Shown: positions 45,090-53,569 of the stretch, piece by piece | Layout: every line of letters begins with the position of its first letter | Position numbering within the stretch: the stretch's first letter is position 1 | Source of the DNA: JANMDS01 sp031430575 | Lineage (GTDB): Bacteria; Pseudomonadota; Gammaproteobacteria; Burkholderiales; Casimicrobiaceae | DNA: 64,000 nt | Direction of reading: 5' to 3' | NCBI GenBank assembly: GCA_031430575.1 | Contig: JANPBT010000004.1 | Span: forward strand, 1-64,000 | Program-made: the position numbers and the translations under genes | Notes under the pieces: model-generated | What the model was told of the DNA's origin: nothing | The model's input: the letters and a program-made list of their open reading frames with translations, nothing else | Databases searched by the model: none

Positions 45090-45401
45090 TCACCGCTGTG
45101 GAATTCGATGCCGCGCATGGTGCTTGCTGCCATCATTCATTTCGGCAGGGCGAAGTGCTGCATGCTTGGTGGTGCGTGCGGCCATGCGCTCGCGCCACAT
45201 TTTGAAGCTTGCCCGCTTCATTTGCGCACGCATTAGCGCAATGACAGCAGATTCATTCAATCCAAATTGCGCTTCGATTGCTTCAAATGGCGTGCGGTCT
45301 TCCCAAGCCATTTCGATGATGCGCGAAACGTCGGCAACAGTCAAATCTGCGCCGCAGGTATTTGACATGGGTGACATCTTTAAATTTAAATCAGGCATCA
45401 A
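45090..45401 (-). CDS. DUF2805 / TIGR03643 family protein
   Basis: About 90-103 residues depending on start (45401, 45377 or 45368). VSRIIEMAWEDRTPFEAIEAQFGLNESAVIALMR is the family core, a helix-turn-helix-like segment, and SFKMWRERMAAR follows. Function unknown. It converges on the four-gene operon. A dispersed repeat (45347-45357) is read as NTCGAD at the N-terminus, the only perfect copy between 40.4 and 51.3 kb. Confidence 0.75.
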   Translation of the reverse strand: MMPDLNLKMSPMSNTCGADLTVADVSRIIEMAWEDRTPFEAIEAQFGLNESAVIALMRAQMKRASFKMWRERMAARTTKHAALRPAEMNDGSKHHARHRIPQR

Positions 45402-45717
45402 TTCAATTACAGCACATGCCTCAAATGAGCGTTGCCAGCGTTGTGCTTGTCAGTGAATTAATTCTGAAGCAGTGATCACGGCTGTCGATCAACCAAGTGG
45501 GTAGACGGCATCGTTCCCCGCGAGTGCTATTCCGCGCAGACCGTCTAAACATACATGCGCGGTTTGTGTTGCGACGGTGACGCTCGGAGTGTCGAGTTAA
45601 TCAACTTCTCGCGTTCGCCTACAAATGCGAATCCTACGACAAATTAGACCGCATTGAATAGTGCTTTTGCAAGAGAGGCTGCTGTGCTTCAGAATTGAAA
45701 GCAAAAGTGCAAACCGA
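45402..45717. other. Gene-free gap
   Basis: About 315 bp between two minus-strand genes. I see no ORF, stem-loop with T run, or dispersed repeat here. Confidence 0.5.
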
Positions 45718-46884
45718 TTACTGCGTGAGCGCCTTCATTTCCGCATACAGGTCGCTTTTGCCTTCAAAGCCGATCCCTGGAAGCGCGGGTAAATTCACGT
45801 ATCCGTTTTCAACGCGCACGCCATCGGGAAAACCGCCATACGGTTGAAATAGATCAGGGTATGACTCATTACCGCCGAGCCCGAGCCCAGCGGCGATGGC
45901 TAAAGACATCTGGTGACCGCCGTGAGGAATGCATCGACTCCACGACCAACCATAATCTTTTAGCATTGAAAGCGTGCGCAAATATTCGACCAAACCATAT
46001 GAGAGCGCGCAGTCAAATTGCAGCCAGTCTCGATCACTGCGCATCCCTCCATGCCGTATCAAATTGCGCGCGTCTTGTGAGGAGAATAAATTTTCTCCAG
46101 TTGCCATCGCTCCGCGGTAGTGATTGCTGAGCTCTGCTTGCAATTCAAAATCAAGTGGGTCGCCTGGCTCTTCGTACCAAAAGAGGGGATACTGCGAGAG
46201 CGCTTTGCCATAAGCAATGGCAGTGGGCAAGTCAAAGCGACCATTGGCATCGACGGCAAGTTGCTGATCAGGCTTTAACATTTTCAGCACCGCTTCGATG
46301 CGTGTGCAATCTTCTGCCACACTCGCACCACCAATTTTCATTTTCACCACGCTATAGCCACGGTCGAGGTAGCTCTGCATTTCCCGTTGCAGCGCTTCCA
46401 GCCCTTTGCCCGGGTAGTAGTAACCACCGGCGGCGTAGACGAAAACTTTTGGGTTGGCCTTGCCGTTGCCGTAGCGTTGCGCAAGCATTTCATGCAACGG
46501 CAGACCTTCAATTTTTGCCACCGCATCCCAGACCGCCATGTCGATGGTGCCCACTGCGACCGAGCGCTCACCATGACCGCCGGGTTTTTCGTTAGTCATC
46601 ATCGTTGCCCAAATTTTTTCAGGGTCAAGATTGTCGCCACTTGCGTTGATGAGACTTTCGGTGGTCGCTGCCAGCACGCGCGGACGAAAACGCTCGCGAA
46701 TTAAATGACCCTGCCCATAGCGACCGTTGGAATTAAAGCCGTAGCCAATCACCGGTTTGCCCTCGCGCACGACATCGGTGACCACCCCGACGAGGCTCAA
46801 TGTCATCTTCGAAAAATCGATGTAAGCATTGCGAATATCCGATTTGATCGGGCGGGTGGATTCAATGATGTCTAGGATTTTCAT
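45718..46884 (-). CDS. Enolase-superfamily dehydratase, D-tartrate dehydratase-like
   Basis: 388 residues of the mandelate racemase group. YSVVKMKIGGAS carries the KxK base, VDANGRF the first metal Asp, WYEEPGDPLDFELQAEL the second Glu, TGENLFS the third, and CIPHGGHQMSLAI the His. The EEPGDPLD and PHGGHQ patterns resemble D-tartrate dehydratase. It would dehydrate a sugar acid to a 2-keto-3-deoxy acid. Last gene of the operon 45718-49524. The substrate is inferred only. Confidence 0.8.
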   Translation of the reverse strand: MKILDIIESTRPIKSDIRNAYIDFSKMTLSLVGVVTDVVREGKPVIGYGFNSNGRYGQGHLIRERFRPRVLAATTESLINASGDNLDPEKIWATMMTNEKPGGHGERSVAVGTIDMAVWDAVAKIEGLPLHEMLAQRYGNGKANPKVFVYAAGGYYYPGKGLEALQREMQSYLDRGYSVVKMKIGGASVAEDCTRIEAVLKMLKPDQQLAVDANGRFDLPTAIAYGKALSQYPLFWYEEPGDPLDFELQAELSNHYRGAMATGENLFSSQDARNLIRHGGMRSDRDWLQFDCALSYGLVEYLRTLSMLKDYGWSWSRCIPHGGHQMSLAIAAGLGLGGNESYPDLFQPYGGFPDGVRVENGYVNLPALPGIGFEGKSDLYAEMKALTQ

Positions 46885-46895
46885 AAGCTAAAAAA

Positions 46896-47612
46896 TTATC
46901 GATTAAGTGAAGCGCCGCCACAGATTTGTAAATTTTGACCGGTGATTGCGTCGGCATGATCTGAAAGCAAATAGGAGGCAAGCGCTGCGATTTCTGAGGG
47001 CTGAATGAGCCTTCCAATCGGCGGCAGTTTTGGCGCAGCCGAGGATCGCGCGGGATCGTGCAACATTTCAGTTTCGGTCGCGGCGGGTGAAATGACATTT
47101 ACAGTAACGCCCTGCGGCGCAAGCTCTGCTGCCCAGCTTTTAGCAAGCGCGATGAGCGCCGCTTTGCAGGCTGCGTATTGCCCCCGCCCGGCCATGCCTT
47201 GCGCTACTCGACTCCCGATGAAGATGATGCGGCCAAATTGATTCTGTGTCATCGTTGGTGCAAGAGCGTTAGATATTTGAGTTGCCGCGCTGACATGGAT
47301 TCGCCACATTGCATCTCCTGCCTCGAGATCAAGATCGCCTAATGCACCAACACGCAAAATTCCTGCTGCGTGAATAAATGCATCAATCGCTGGCAATGAT
47401 TTGAGTTTGCTAGCGAGAGCGCTTCCGTTGGCAACATCGCACTCAAAATGCGAATATGCGGGATTGGAGTGATGCGCGGGCGCGCGATCAAGCCCGATCA
47501 CGTGCCAACTTTCGCCCAGTAGCTTTTCGGTGATAGCAGCACCGATTCCCGCGCTCGCGCCCGTGATGAGCGCGGTGCGCGGTCGATCACTACTGGGCAC
47601 GAATATTGCCAT
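46896..47612 (-). CDS. Short-chain dehydrogenase/reductase
   Basis: About 238 residues from ATG 47612, overlapping the end of the Bug gene by 23 bases. TGASAGIG is the NAD(P) motif, NGxA-type region FIHAAGILR, and YAACKAAL holds the catalytic Tyr-x-x-x-Lys. In this operon it probably oxidises or reduces a sugar-acid intermediate. ELAPQGVTVN overlaps a near-match of the dispersed repeat (47112-47122), but that motif is common in SDRs. Confidence 0.85.
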   Translation of the reverse strand: MAIFVPSSDRPRTALITGASAGIGAAITEKLLGESWHVIGLDRAPAHHSNPAYSHFECDVANGSALASKLKSLPAIDAFIHAAGILRVGALGDLDLEAGDAMWRIHVSAATQISNALAPTMTQNQFGRIIFIGSRVAQGMAGRGQYAACKAALIALAKSWAAELAPQGVTVNVISPAATETEMLHDPARSSAAPKLPPIGRLIQPSEIAALASYLLSDHADAITGQNLQICGGASLNR

Positions 47613-48555
47613 CAGTAATAATTTTTTGCGATTGCGCCATATCCGCGCGCTGGAAACGCATGAAGTCTTCAATCGAGCCCGACTCGACCAGCAAGCCTTG
47701 CGAAACCAGCTTATCTTTCATCTCGCCAGCCAAGGCTTTATTAGACTCAGCGTTAAGTTTTTGCACAATTTCAGCCGGTGTTTTGGCAGGCGCCCACAGC
47801 CCATACCAACTGTAAAACTCATAGCCTGGTATCGATTCGCCCACGGCAGGAATATCCGCCATGCTCAGCACACGGTTTTTTGATGTCACCGCCAGAACGC
47901 GCAATTGCCCCGCTTTTGCGTAATTTGTTGAGCCGAGAATCGGATCAATGAAGCCCGAGATGCGTCCGCCGATTAAGTCTTGATAGGCAGGCGCAGAGCC
48001 TTTATAAGGCACGATCAAAAGATCGAAATCGCCAGCTTTGCGTAGCAATTCAGTGGAGAGATGCCCAGCGGACCCCGTTGATCCGATTGCGAACGATAGT
48101 TTTCCAGGATTTGCCTTGCCGTAGGCGATGAGCGCCTTAACGTCGGCGACTGGCAACGCTTTATCGACCGCGACTGCAAGCGGCGCTTTCGCGACCAAAG
48201 CGATTGGTGCGAAGTCTTTCCAAATATCGTAAGGCGCTTGCGTGGTCATGGGTGAGGTTGTAAACGTCGAAGCATTAAAGAGCAGGGTGTATCCGTCCGC
48301 GTTGGCTTTTGCTACGGCATCAGCGCCAATCATGCCATTGCCTCCGGGGCGATTTTCAACGACAAACGATTGCCCCGTTTGCTCGGAAAGCTTTTGCGCC
48401 AACTGGCGACCGACTTGATCAAGCGTGCCACCCGGAGGGAACGGAATGATGACCCGCACTTGCTTATTTGGGTAGGCTTGCGCGTGAATCTGGGTCGCAG
48501 GTATGAAAGCAGCAAAAAAGAGTGCAACGCGTAGTGCTTTAATTAAAACATTCAT
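47590..48555 (-). CDS. Bug/TctC-type periplasmic solute receptor
   Basis: 321 residues. Signal peptide ALFFAAFIPATQIHAQA, then YPNKQVRVIIPFPPGGTLDQVGRQ, FNASTFTTSPM, and LLIVPYKGSAPAYQDLIGG. It probably captures the sugar acid or another carboxylate used by the neighbouring enzymes, but no TctA/TctB permease is in the window. IPATQ is encoded by a degenerate copy of the dispersed repeat near 48488. Confidence 0.9.
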   Translation of the reverse strand: MNVLIKALRVALFFAAFIPATQIHAQAYPNKQVRVIIPFPPGGTLDQVGRQLAQKLSEQTGQSFVVENRPGGNGMIGADAVAKANADGYTLLFNASTFTTSPMTTQAPYDIWKDFAPIALVAKAPLAVAVDKALPVADVKALIAYGKANPGKLSFAIGSTGSAGHLSTELLRKAGDFDLLIVPYKGSAPAYQDLIGGRISGFIDPILGSTNYAKAGQLRVLAVTSKNRVLSMADIPAVGESIPGYEFYSWYGLWAPAKTPAEIVQKLNAESNKALAGEMKDKLVSQGLLVESGSIEDFMRFQRADMAQSQKIITDGNIRAQ

Positions 48556-48588
48556 TTCAATGACTCCTTAGAAATTTGACAGATTAGC

Positions 48589-49524
48589 TTAAGCAGAAAT
48601 GAGACCAGCAGCGATGGCAGCAGCACGGATCGTCGCCATTTCAGCGGCGCTTGGAGGTGCGGTCGGTGGGCGCACGGTCGCGTTTTCGAGCACGCCGAGC
48701 ACTTGCATCGCAGCCTTCATGCGGGCATGCGCTTCGCCGGTGGGTTCGCCCGCACCGTAGACCGCGTCTTTCATCGGATCAATCCGAAATTGCGTTTGCA
48801 TTGCTTTTTTAAGATCACCCGCTTTGACGGCGTTAAAGAGATCGATGATGAGCTGCGGAATGCAGCTGGCGAAGCCTACTAATGCACCATCGACGCCTTG
48901 CACCATCGAAGCGAGTAAGTATTCGTCGTGGCAAGTAAGAATGGCTTTGCTTGCATCTGCAGCGCGAATGGCCTTGATGTCGCGCGCGTATTTATTCATG
49001 TCGCGTTGACCAACCTTGAAGCCTTGCACATATGGCAGGCGCGCCAGATCGGCGAGTAACGCTGACGAATACGACGCTTTCGTCCAAGCGGGATAGACGT
49101 GGCAGATCAAATCGAGCCCGCTTGCCTGATGGATTGCCTCGAAATATTCGAGCGCATGCTGAGGCTGAAAACCGAAGCGTAACCAATGATGCGGCGGCAT
49201 CACATCGATGCCGAGTGCGCCCGCTTTTTTAGCTTGCTGGGCGTGGACTTGGGCATCAAGGATGCCCTCGCACACCACGGATGAAATCACCGGTAACTTG
49301 CCGCGTAGCTCATCGGCGACGATACGCGTGACTTCGGCGCGCTCTTCCGGTAGCAGCGAGAAGACTTCGCCGGTATGACCGTTGGTCATGACTGCAACGA
49401 CACCGTCGTGCGTCGCAAGCCAAGCTGCGAGTTTGCGTAGCGCTGGTTCGTCGATCTTGTGATCGAAAGTGAAGGGGGTGGAAATTGCGGGAATAATGCC
49501 GCGGTAGTTTTGGATCGTAGGCAC
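48589..49524 (-). CDS. DapA/NAL-family aldolase or dehydratase
   Basis: 311 residues of the dihydrodipicolinate synthase/N-acetylneuraminate lyase superfamily. GIIPAISTPFTFDHKID, TNGHTGEVFSLLPEER and HVYPAWTKASY are followed by the Schiff-base Lys in VQGFKVGQRD. With the neighbouring dehydratase it could cleave or dehydrate a 2-keto-3-deoxy sugar acid. First gene of the operon, divergent from lysR. Not DapA proper, since lysine genes are absent around it. Confidence 0.85.
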   Translation of the reverse strand: MPTIQNYRGIIPAISTPFTFDHKIDEPALRKLAAWLATHDGVVAVMTNGHTGEVFSLLPEERAEVTRIVADELRGKLPVISSVVCEGILDAQVHAQQAKKAGALGIDVMPPHHWLRFGFQPQHALEYFEAIHQASGLDLICHVYPAWTKASYSSALLADLARLPYVQGFKVGQRDMNKYARDIKAIRAADASKAILTCHDEYLLASMVQGVDGALVGFASCIPQLIIDLFNAVKAGDLKKAMQTQFRIDPMKDAVYGAGEPTGEAHARMKAAMQVLGVLENATVRPPTAPPSAAEMATIRAAAIAAGLISA

Positions 49525-49589
49525 GATTTCGGCTCGGTTAGATTTGCAGTAGATGTGTTAATGTAGCGAGACAACGCAGCGCGTGTCCA

Positions 49590-49612
49590 ATACTAGATTT
49601 ACATAAATGTAT
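49590..49612. promoter_or_regulatory. Candidate LysR-type binding site
   Basis: ATAC-N15-GTAT, with TTTACATAAA in the centre, lies in the 95-bp divergent region and ends 8 bp before the lysR start. Position suits autorepression and control of the operon; sequence evidence is modest. Confidence 0.4.
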
Positions 49613-49619
49613 TCTCAAA

Positions 49620-50558
49620 ATGAGTTCTGAAAAACGCCCACTCGATTTCGATTGGCTTGAAGATTTTCTCGCACTGGCGGAGTCAGCTAGTTTTTCGCGG
49701 GCAGCGGTTGTGCGAGGCATCGCACAACCTGCGCTGAGCCGACACATTCGGGCACTAGAAGAATGGGTGGGTAGCGATTTGGTCGATCGGGGTGCGCATC
49801 CAGTGCGACTCACCGATGCCGGTAAGCGCTTTCAACCCGATGCTGAAGATGTGCTTGAACGCCTCGCTGCAGCGCGAGGTCGCGCCAATGCTGCGACTGC
49901 CCGAGCCGCGGTAAGCTTGCAATTTGCCGCCACGCATGCGCTGTCGTTGACGTTTTTCCCCGCGTGGCTTAGTGGGCTTGAAGGTCGCATTCGCGTCGGT
50001 GCGATTCAAATGATCTCTGATAGCTTTAACGCCTGCGAAGAATTGATGCTTGCGCAAAAAGTGCAATTTTTACTCTGCCACGGGCATGTCGCAGTTGCGT
50101 CGAGGCTTGACGATCAACACTTCAACCACGTGGTGGTGGGTCGAGATGAGTTACTCCCGGTCTGCGCGCCGGGCATGCTTAAACCCACCGTACAGGTCGA
50201 TGCGGTTGTCGAGAATGCAGCGGCGCTCCCGTTACTTCGCTATGGTCTTGAGTCGGGACTCGGGCAGATTTTGCGTTCCCAGCTTTCGCAGACGCTTGAT
50301 GAGAGGCGCTTTCGCACCGTCTTTACAGGACATCATGCCGTGCTACTCAAAGCGCTTGCGCTCGAGGGTCGCGGTTTGGCATGGTTACCGAAAAGCTTGA
50401 TTCGCGATGAGTTGCATCATAAGCGACTCGAAATTGCTGGCGATGCGTCTTGGTGTTTGCCCATCGAGATTAGGCTCGTGCGCTACCGCGCTGAATTGCC
50501 ATCGCAGGCTGAGGCCTTATGGTCTGCGGTCTCTAATTTAAAAACGAGCACGCCCTAG
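49620..50558 (+). CDS. LysR-family transcriptional regulator
   Basis: 312 residues. N-terminal winged HTH: FDWLEDFLALAESASFSRAA, AQPALSRHIRALEEWVGSDLV, then an effector domain with LSLTFFPAWLSGLEGRI. Divergent from the sugar-acid type operon, which it presumably controls. Its 3' end overlaps that of pdxA by four bases. Confidence 0.93.
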   Translation: MSSEKRPLDFDWLEDFLALAESASFSRAAVVRGIAQPALSRHIRALEEWVGSDLVDRGAHPVRLTDAGKRFQPDAEDVLERLAAARGRANAATARAAVSLQFAATHALSLTFFPAWLSGLEGRIRVGAIQMISDSFNACEELMLAQKVQFLLCHGHVAVASRLDDQHFNHVVVGRDELLPVCAPGMLKPTVQVDAVVENAAALPLLRYGLESGLGQILRSQLSQTLDERRFRTVFTGHHAVLLKALALEGRGLAWLPKSLIRDELHHKRLEIAGDASWCLPIEIRLVRYRAELPSQAEALWSAVSNLKTSTP

Positions 50559-51499
50559 TCAATTGCGTCGGCCGTAAAGCGCAACACATGCCGCAAATTA
50601 GCATCACTTGCAATGCCTTTTCCCGCAATATCAAACGCCGTGCCGTGATCAACGCTGGCGCGTAAAAAGGGTAAGCCGACAGTGACGTTTACAGCGTGCT
50701 CGATGCCGAGCAGCTTGACCGGAATTAAGCCCTGATCGTGATACATCGCGACCACAATATCAAATTCGCCCGCCCATGCGCGCATGAAAACCGTATCGGG
50801 CGGGATCGGGCCGACCGCATTGAAACCTGCGGCGCGACTCTGCGCCACGGCAGGCGCGATGATCGCGTCGTCTTCACTGCCGAGTAGCCCGTCTTCGCCT
50901 GCATGGGGGTTTAACCCGGCAACAGCAATGCGCGGTGATTTCACGCCGATCCACTTTCCACTTTCATGCGCGAGTGCGATTTTTTCGGCGATCAATTGGG
51001 TGGTGAGTGCGTCAATGGCTGCACGCAATGGCAGATGAATCGTCGCTAAAAGCACGTTGAGATTCTGCCGCGTAAAAAGCATCGCGAAGCGATCAGTGCC
51101 CACAAATTTCGCGAGAATTTCGGTGTGCCCGGGCTCGTCGATGCCTGCAAGTTTCATCGCGGTTTTTGAGAGCGGCGCTGTCGCCATCGCGCTTGCCTTA
51201 CCCGCGGCGCAGATTTCAGCGGCAGCGATGACTGCGTTGTAGGCTGCGCGCCCTGCTTGCGCGCTCACTTTACCTATTTCTGGCAGTGCCGCGAGCGTAT
51301 GAGTGTCATGCAGCAAAAACTGCGCCGCAGGTAGTTCTCGCGCAAATTGTTGGCGCGCATTTTCGAGCACGCAGCCATCGCCGACGACGATGCATCGCGC
51401 GCGCATCGCCGCATCCTGCGCCAATGCTTTCACCACAATTTCTGGCCCAATGCCTGCGGGGTCACCGAGCGTGAGCGCGATTTTTGGCAACGCGCTCAT
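50555..51499 (-). CDS. pdxA: 4-hydroxythreonine-4-phosphate dehydrogenase
   Basis: 314 residues from ATG 51499, overlapping the pdxJ stop (ATGA). ALTLGDPAGIGPEIVVKA opens the family, GHTEILAKF carries a metal His, and VAMYHDQGLIPVKLLG is the second metal region. It oxidises 4-phosphohydroxythreonine in vitamin B6 synthesis. Contains a dispersed repeat read as LPAAQF (51320-51330), and a variant at 51202-51212 read as ICAAGK. Confidence 0.95.
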   Translation of the reverse strand: MSALPKIALTLGDPAGIGPEIVVKALAQDAAMRARCIVVGDGCVLENARQQFARELPAAQFLLHDTHTLAALPEIGKVSAQAGRAAYNAVIAAAEICAAGKASAMATAPLSKTAMKLAGIDEPGHTEILAKFVGTDRFAMLFTRQNLNVLLATIHLPLRAAIDALTTQLIAEKIALAHESGKWIGVKSPRIAVAGLNPHAGEDGLLGSEDDAIIAPAVAQSRAAGFNAVGPIPPDTVFMRAWAGEFDIVVAMYHDQGLIPVKLLGIEHAVNVTVGLPFLRASVDHGTAFDIAGKGIASDANLRHVLRFTADAID

Positions 51500-52224
51500 T
51501 GATTGCAAATTGCGCGATACGTTTTGATCGTGTTTGCCAAGCCATGAATCACGGCATCGGCAATAACCGCATGACCAATCGAGACTTCATCAGGATTAAC
51601 GGCTGCAATGAAAGCGGGCAAATTTTGCGTATTCAAATCATGTCCCGCGTTGATGCCTAAGCCAATCGTGCGGGCGTGGGTTGCGGCGGCTGCAAATTGC
51701 GCGAGCACGGTGGCGTAATCGCCGCGCGCGAAGGCGAGTGCATAGGGCTCGGTATAGAGCTCGATACGATCCGCTCCCGCAGCTTTCACCGCATCAATCG
51801 CAGCCACATCGGCATCGACGAAAATTGAAACCCGCATGCCCCAGGCCTTTGCTTTCGCAATCATCGGGCGCACGGCGTCCATCGGTACACCGGCGGCAAA
51901 GCCGTGATCGGAGGTCGCTTGGCCTTGCGCATCCGGCACAAAAGTGCCTTGCTGCGGACGATGCGCCTCCAGCAGCGGCATCAAATTGTGATGCGGGTTG
52001 CCTTCAATGTTGAATTCGGCATTGGGAAATTGCTTTACGAGCGTGGCAAGTGGCGTCATATCATCCGCGCGGATGTGGCGTTGGTCCGGTCGCGGATGCA
52101 CGGTGACGCCTGCTGCGCCTGCTTCGAGCACGATTCGGGCACAATCGAGGAGATTTGGCAGCCCGTTGCTGCGACTATTTCGCAGCAGGGCAATTCGATT
52201 AAGGTTGCAAGAAAAATGCGTCAC
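51496..52224 (-). CDS. pdxJ: Pyridoxine 5'-phosphate synthase
   Basis: 242 residues with a GTG start at 52224. SCNLNRIALLRNSRS, GAAGVTVHPRPDQRHIR and FNIEGNP are PdxJ motifs, and GLGINAGHDLNTQNLP is the C-terminal phosphate region. It condenses the PdxA product with deoxyxylulose phosphate to give PNP. Translationally coupled to pdxA, so the two last ring-forming steps of B6 synthesis are co-expressed. Its 5' end overlaps the divergent dioxygenase gene. Confidence 0.95.
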   Translation of the reverse strand: MTHFSCNLNRIALLRNSRSNGLPNLLDCARIVLEAGAAGVTVHPRPDQRHIRADDMTPLATLVKQFPNAEFNIEGNPHHNLMPLLEAHRPQQGTFVPDAQGQATSDHGFAAGVPMDAVRPMIAKAKAWGMRVSIFVDADVAAIDAVKAAGADRIELYTEPYALAFARGDYATVLAQFAAAATHARTIGLGINAGHDLNTQNLPAFIAAVNPDEVSIGHAVIADAVIHGLANTIKTYRAICNQ

Positions 52225-52956
52225 GCGTTACTCACGGCAAATGATTCAGAAGATATCGTACAGCAATTGCAGGAGCAAGGGTTTGCCTGCGTACCTGCGG
52301 CGCAGTTAGCGGCCTTAGCAGGCGTGCCGCTCGCGCAATTGCGCGCCCTTGAGCCCACTTGGAATGACTTGCCCCGCGATCAGTATCTGCTTGACGGCGG
52401 CAAATATCGCGCGCGTAGGCACGGCTCTTTCATTCAAAACTGCGCCGCAGGTACTTTAGAGCCCGTCAAGCACCGCGCCCACTGGCAGCCCACGAGCTAC
52501 AACGCGCTGCACGGCGGGATCGAGCGCTGGTTTGAGCCACTCGCGCCGCACGTATCGGCTGATGCCGCGTGGCAGAAATTACTGCTAACGCTTGGCGAAA
52601 TCTTTGCGCTGCGCCGCGACGAAAAGCAGTGGTTCATCGAAGCCCATCAATTTCGCATCGATACCGCGCAAGGCGTGGGCCGACCTACCCCCGAGGGCGC
52701 GCACCGCGACGGCGTCCATTTCGTTGCTGTGATTCTCGTGCAGCGCGGCGATATGCGCGGCGGCGAGTCGCGGGTGTTTGAGGCTGATGGCCCCAATGGC
52801 GTGCGCTTTACGCTCTCCGAGCCGTGGACGGTCGTGCTACTCGATGATGCGCGCGTGATTCATGAGACAACGCCGATCCTCCCCGGCGCAACCGCGGGCG
52901 TTCGCGATACTCTCGTGCTCACCTACCGCGCCGGTGGCTTCCAAGACCCGGTTTAA
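52216..52956 (+). CDS. 2OG-Fe(II) dioxygenase family protein (PF10014 type)
   Basis: 246 residues from ATG 52216, divergent from and overlapping pdxJ by nine bases. HRDGVHFVAVILV gives the His-x-Asp iron ligands, GGESRVFEA the middle strand, and LLDDARVIHETTPI the distal His. Related enzymes hydroxylate free amino acids such as isoleucine, but the substrate is unknown here. Two dispersed repeats in opposite orientation sit 145 bp apart (52295-52305, VPAAQL; 52440-52450, NCAAGT), both in frame. Confidence 0.85.
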   Translation: MRHALLTANDSEDIVQQLQEQGFACVPAAQLAALAGVPLAQLRALEPTWNDLPRDQYLLDGGKYRARRHGSFIQNCAAGTLEPVKHRAHWQPTSYNALHGGIERWFEPLAPHVSADAAWQKLLLTLGEIFALRRDEKQWFIEAHQFRIDTAQGVGRPTPEGAHRDGVHFVAVILVQRGDMRGGESRVFEADGPNGVRFTLSEPWTVVLLDDARVIHETTPILPGATAGVRDTLVLTYRAGGFQDPV

Positions 52957-53138
52957 TGCGAAATTAGTGTCGGAAGCGCTTACACGCTATCGAAAAGGAA
53001 TTCAGGAATACGATATAAATCATATAGTTAGAGGTCAGGCACGGTCTCTGCTATGTAAAGACTATCAACGGGACGCAGTCAAAAAATCCCACAAAAAACT
53101 ACGCTTTACAAACAAATATTTGCGAGCAGTCGGGGGTC
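52957..53138 (+). other. Gap ahead of a strong terminator
   Basis: About 180 bp without a credible ORF, partly AT-rich (GATATAAATCATATAG near 53012). It could be the 3' UTR of the dioxygenase gene or a small RNA that ends at the terminator. Confidence 0.3.
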
Positions 53139-53166
53139 AACGGTGCCACACAATGGCACCGTTTTT
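53139..53166 (+). terminator. Rho-independent terminator
   Basis: CGGTGCCA-CACAA-TGGCACCG is a perfect 8-bp stem with a 5-base loop, followed by TTTTTC. Confidence 0.9.
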
Positions 53167-53291
53167 CTTTGCTGAAGCGCCCGGCACGGTTTCGCAATAT
53201 TGTTGAGTAAAACGAACCAGTTTCCTGAATGCTCCGCATGGCGATCGATCAAATTTCGCCCAAAAAACCGGCCATGAAATACAAGTTCAGC

Positions 53292-53324
53292 TTGACAGCC
53301 TTGATAATTACACATATTATGTGT
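53292..53324 (+). promoter_or_regulatory. Promoter and operator of vapBC-like module
   Basis: TTGACA (53292-53297) and TATTAT (53315-53320) are 17 bp apart. The perfect palindrome ACACATA-T-TATGTGT (53310-53324) covers the -10 box, as expected for repression by the ribbon-helix-helix antitoxin. Confidence 0.75.
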
Positions 53325-53344
53325 GCACATATTAGGGTCAAGCC

Positions 53345-53569
53345 ATGAATATCACGCTCGCCATAGACGAACAAACCGCCCGCCTTGCCCGCGAAGCCGC
53401 CGAAAAAATGGGTAAAAGCTTAAATCAAGCCGTGCGCGAATATTTAGAGCAGTTGGCGGGCAGCGCGCGGGTGGATGTGGAGCATGAAGCGTTTGTGGCG
53501 CTGTGTAAGCGCACAGGCATGAAGCTGAACGGATGGAAGTTTGATCGCGAAGAGGCCAACGAGCGATGA
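53345..53569 (+). CDS. Ribbon-helix-helix antitoxin, VapB-like
   Basis: 74 residues. MNITLAIDEQTARLAREAAE is the DNA-binding strand and first helix, and KSLNQAVREYLEQLA the second helix. The C-terminal part (LNGWKFDREEANER) would occupy the toxin groove. Its TGA overlaps the toxin start (ATGA). Confidence 0.87.
   Translation: MNITLAIDEQTARLAREAAEKMGKSLNQAVREYLEQLAGSARVDVEHEAFVALCKRTGMKLNGWKFDREEANER

Noticed and set aside
45718..46884. Muconate cycloisomerase assignment for the enolase-superfamily gene
   Set aside because: The PHGGHQ and EEPGDPLD context fits tartrate-type dehydratases better, and no catechol pathway genes are adjacent.
47112..47122. Repeat core in the SDR gene
   Set aside because: One mismatch, weak flanks, and LAPQGVTVN is a common SDR sequence, so it may be coincidence. 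Not counted.
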